64,000 nt of DNA, from the NCBI GenBank assembly GCA_963794215.1, contig CAWCCQ010000008.1, positions 62,001-126,000 on the forward strand, given 5' to 3'. The notes beneath the pieces are model-generated. The model was not told where the DNA came from, made no database searches, and saw only the letters and a list, made by a program, of their open reading frames with translations. This stretch comes from DATKRB01 sp963794215 (GTDB lineage: Bacteria > Actinomycetota > Acidimicrobiia > Acidimicrobiales > RAAP-2). This document shows, one piece after another, positions 62,969 through 64,000 of the stretch (the first letter of the stretch is position 1; each line of letters opens with the position of its first letter). Made by a program: the position numbers and the translations under genes.

Positions 62969-64000
62969 TCAGTCCCAGATCTGTCCAGCCAGGCGCAACA
63001 GGCCTGCCATGTCAAAAATGTCCTCGTCGAAGAACGGGACCGTCGCCAGCACCTCGGGAGCTGTCGACAGCTCGCTCTGCTGTTCGGCCTCGCGCCGGGC
63101 GACCACGCTGAAGTTCAAGAAGCTTTCTGCCACCTCTTCGAGCACCCGGCGGCTCTGGGCCCGATCGCCCGGCAGATCGAGCGCGAGCGTGTCGGCCCGG
63201 TCGCGCAACACCTGGGCCACGCGGATGGCCTGCCCATCGCGAAAGTAGGCCGGCAGCACCTTGTTCAAGACGATGGCGCCGAGGTGGAGGTTGCGCTCGA
63301 CGAGCTCGTGGGCGAAGAACTCCGCCTCGCGCACTGGTGCCGCCTCGAGCGTCGAGACCACCAGGAACGTGGTGCGCCGGTCCGACAGCAGCCGGGTCAC
63401 GGCCGCCGAACGTTCGACGAACCCGTCGTACATCGACTGGAACAGGATGAAGAACTCGGCGATGTCGGCGAGGAATTGGGTGCCCAAGATGCGGTCGGCC
63501 ACCTGGTGGAACGGCTTGGACGCCATACCCACGAGCCGCGACCGGTAAGGGGCGATCAGCCACCGCAGCAACCGGCTGGAGAAGAAGTCGGCCAGTCGCT
63601 GGGGCGCGTCAAGGAAGTCGAGCGCGTTCCGACTGGGCGGCGTGTCGACCACAATCAGGTCGTAGGCACCTTCGGAGTGGATCTCGAACAGCCGCTCCAT
63701 CGCGATGTAGTCGTGGCTCTGGACGAAGCGACCCGAGATGTTGCGGTAGAGCGGGTTGGCCAAGATGTGCTCACGGGTGGTGGCATCGGGCGCATGCCGC
63801 CGCACGAGTGCGTCCCAACTCTCCTTGGTGTCGAGCATCGCCGCCCACAGCTCGCCACGTACGCTCGCTCCGGCGCGGGTGAACACCGCGTCCTCGACCC
63901 GTCGCTCGCGATTGCCGATGCCCGACAGACCGAGCGCGTCGGCCAGGCGTCTGGCCGGGTCGACCGTTAGGACCAACACCCGGCCACCCTGCTGGCACGC
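62969..64000 (-). CDS. ArsA/GET3-type ATPase, partial (N-terminus beyond window)
   Basis: The frame is open to the window edge; the P-loop lies outside it. Seen are VLTVDPARRLADALG (A-loop), VVDTPPSRNALDFLD (Walker B/switch II) and long helical inserts typical of ArsA/Get3. It lacks the treble-Cys arsenite site in the visible part. Actinobacteria carry such ATPases in pairs (Rv3679/Rv3680 type) near another whiB gene; roles in anion or metabolite stress are proposed. A partner may lie beyond the edge. Confidence 0.85.
   Translation of the reverse strand, partial: ACQQGGRVLVLTVDPARRLADALGLSGIGNRERRVEDAVFTRAGASVRGELWAAMLDTKESWDALVRRHAPDATTREHILANPLYRNISGRFVQSHDYIAMERLFEIHSEGAYDLIVVDTPPSRNALDFLDAPQRLADFFSSRLLRWLIAPYRSRLVGMASKPFHQVADRILGTQFLADIAEFFILFQSMYDGFVERSAAVTRLLSDRRTTFLVVSTLEAAPVREAEFFAHELVERNLHLGAIVLNKVLPAYFRDGQAIRVAQVLRDRADTLALDLPGDRAQSRRVLEEVAESFLNFSVVARREAEQQSELSTAPEVLATVPFFDEDIFDMAGLLRLAGQIWD

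Overview
The window is a dense, GC-rich chromosomal stretch from an actinobacterium, most likely of class Acidimicrobiia. Evidence for this: a WhiB1-type gene next to a PdtaS-type histidine kinase; the actinobacterial trio of histidine phosphatase, DUF3090 and SCO1664-family genes; MurA with Asp at the catalytic Cys position; a two-lobed AtpH; Rho with a long low-complexity insert; TreS plus maltokinase; a family-5 uracil-DNA glycosylase; an F420-type FrhB protein; frequent GTG starts with 4-base stop/start overlaps; and two secreted proteins built of GYWLVAxDGGVFxFGDA-like repeats, which I associate with Acidimicrobiia. There is no sign of a phage, plasmid, insertion sequence or CRISPR array.

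Layout. 1-5141: assimilatory sulfate reduction (ferredoxin sulfite/nitrite reductase and cysH leftward; cysD, cysN and a siroheme-synthesis dehydrogenase rightward) around a divergent control region. 5180-11129: a small membrane protein, galT-like gene, maltokinase, trehalose synthase and an enoyl-CoA hydratase. 11158-14567: meaB, murA, glpX. 14577-22617: a complete leftward F-type ATP synthase operon (atpZ-I-B-E-F-H-A-G-D-C). 22661-30845: WecA-type transferase, glyA, tsaC, prmC, prfA, rpmE, rho. 31080-34802: thrC, hom, lysA. Then tRNA-Arg(CCG), phoU and argS. 37547-44973: two secreted repeat proteins flanking acnA, then a degenerate-GGDEF/EAL membrane protein. 45151-50178: pstSCAB with two pstB copies. 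50331-58037: PIG-L deacetylase, DEAD-box helicase, Bcp peroxiredoxin, Fpg-like glycosylase, FrhB-like protein, uracil-DNA glycosylase and the phosphatase/DUF3090/SCO1664 group. 57960-64000: etfBA, whiB, pdtaS-like kinase, PHP phosphatase and an ArsA-type ATPase cut by the window edge.

How the genes work together. The cys genes convert sulfate to sulfide: CysDN makes APS, CysH reduces it, and the siroheme enzyme reduces sulfite with siroheme from the neighbouring dehydrogenase. TreS and maltokinase link trehalose to maltose-1-phosphate. Pst imports phosphate, with PhoU about 10 kb away. EtfAB passes electrons from acyl-CoA dehydrogenases.

Reading caution. Nine genes (meaB, atpC, atpD, atpB, bcp, frhB-like, udg, SCO1664-like and the PHP gene) are each broken by one single-base insertion or deletion (two in SCO1664-like), mostly in short G/C runs or CG repeats. 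One-base correction restores a normal family protein each time. Several of these genes are essential or near-essential, so residual assembly error is far likelier than true pseudogenes. I annotate them as single genes and mark each break.

The most interesting signals are: a CysH with three of the four Fe-S cysteines and a PAPS-reductase-like Thr in place of the fourth; a shared IscR/Rrf2-like palindrome in front of both the cys genes and a secreted repeat protein; a perfect CRP-type palindrome in front of whiB; and a 24-bp perfect inverted repeat between etfB and whiB.
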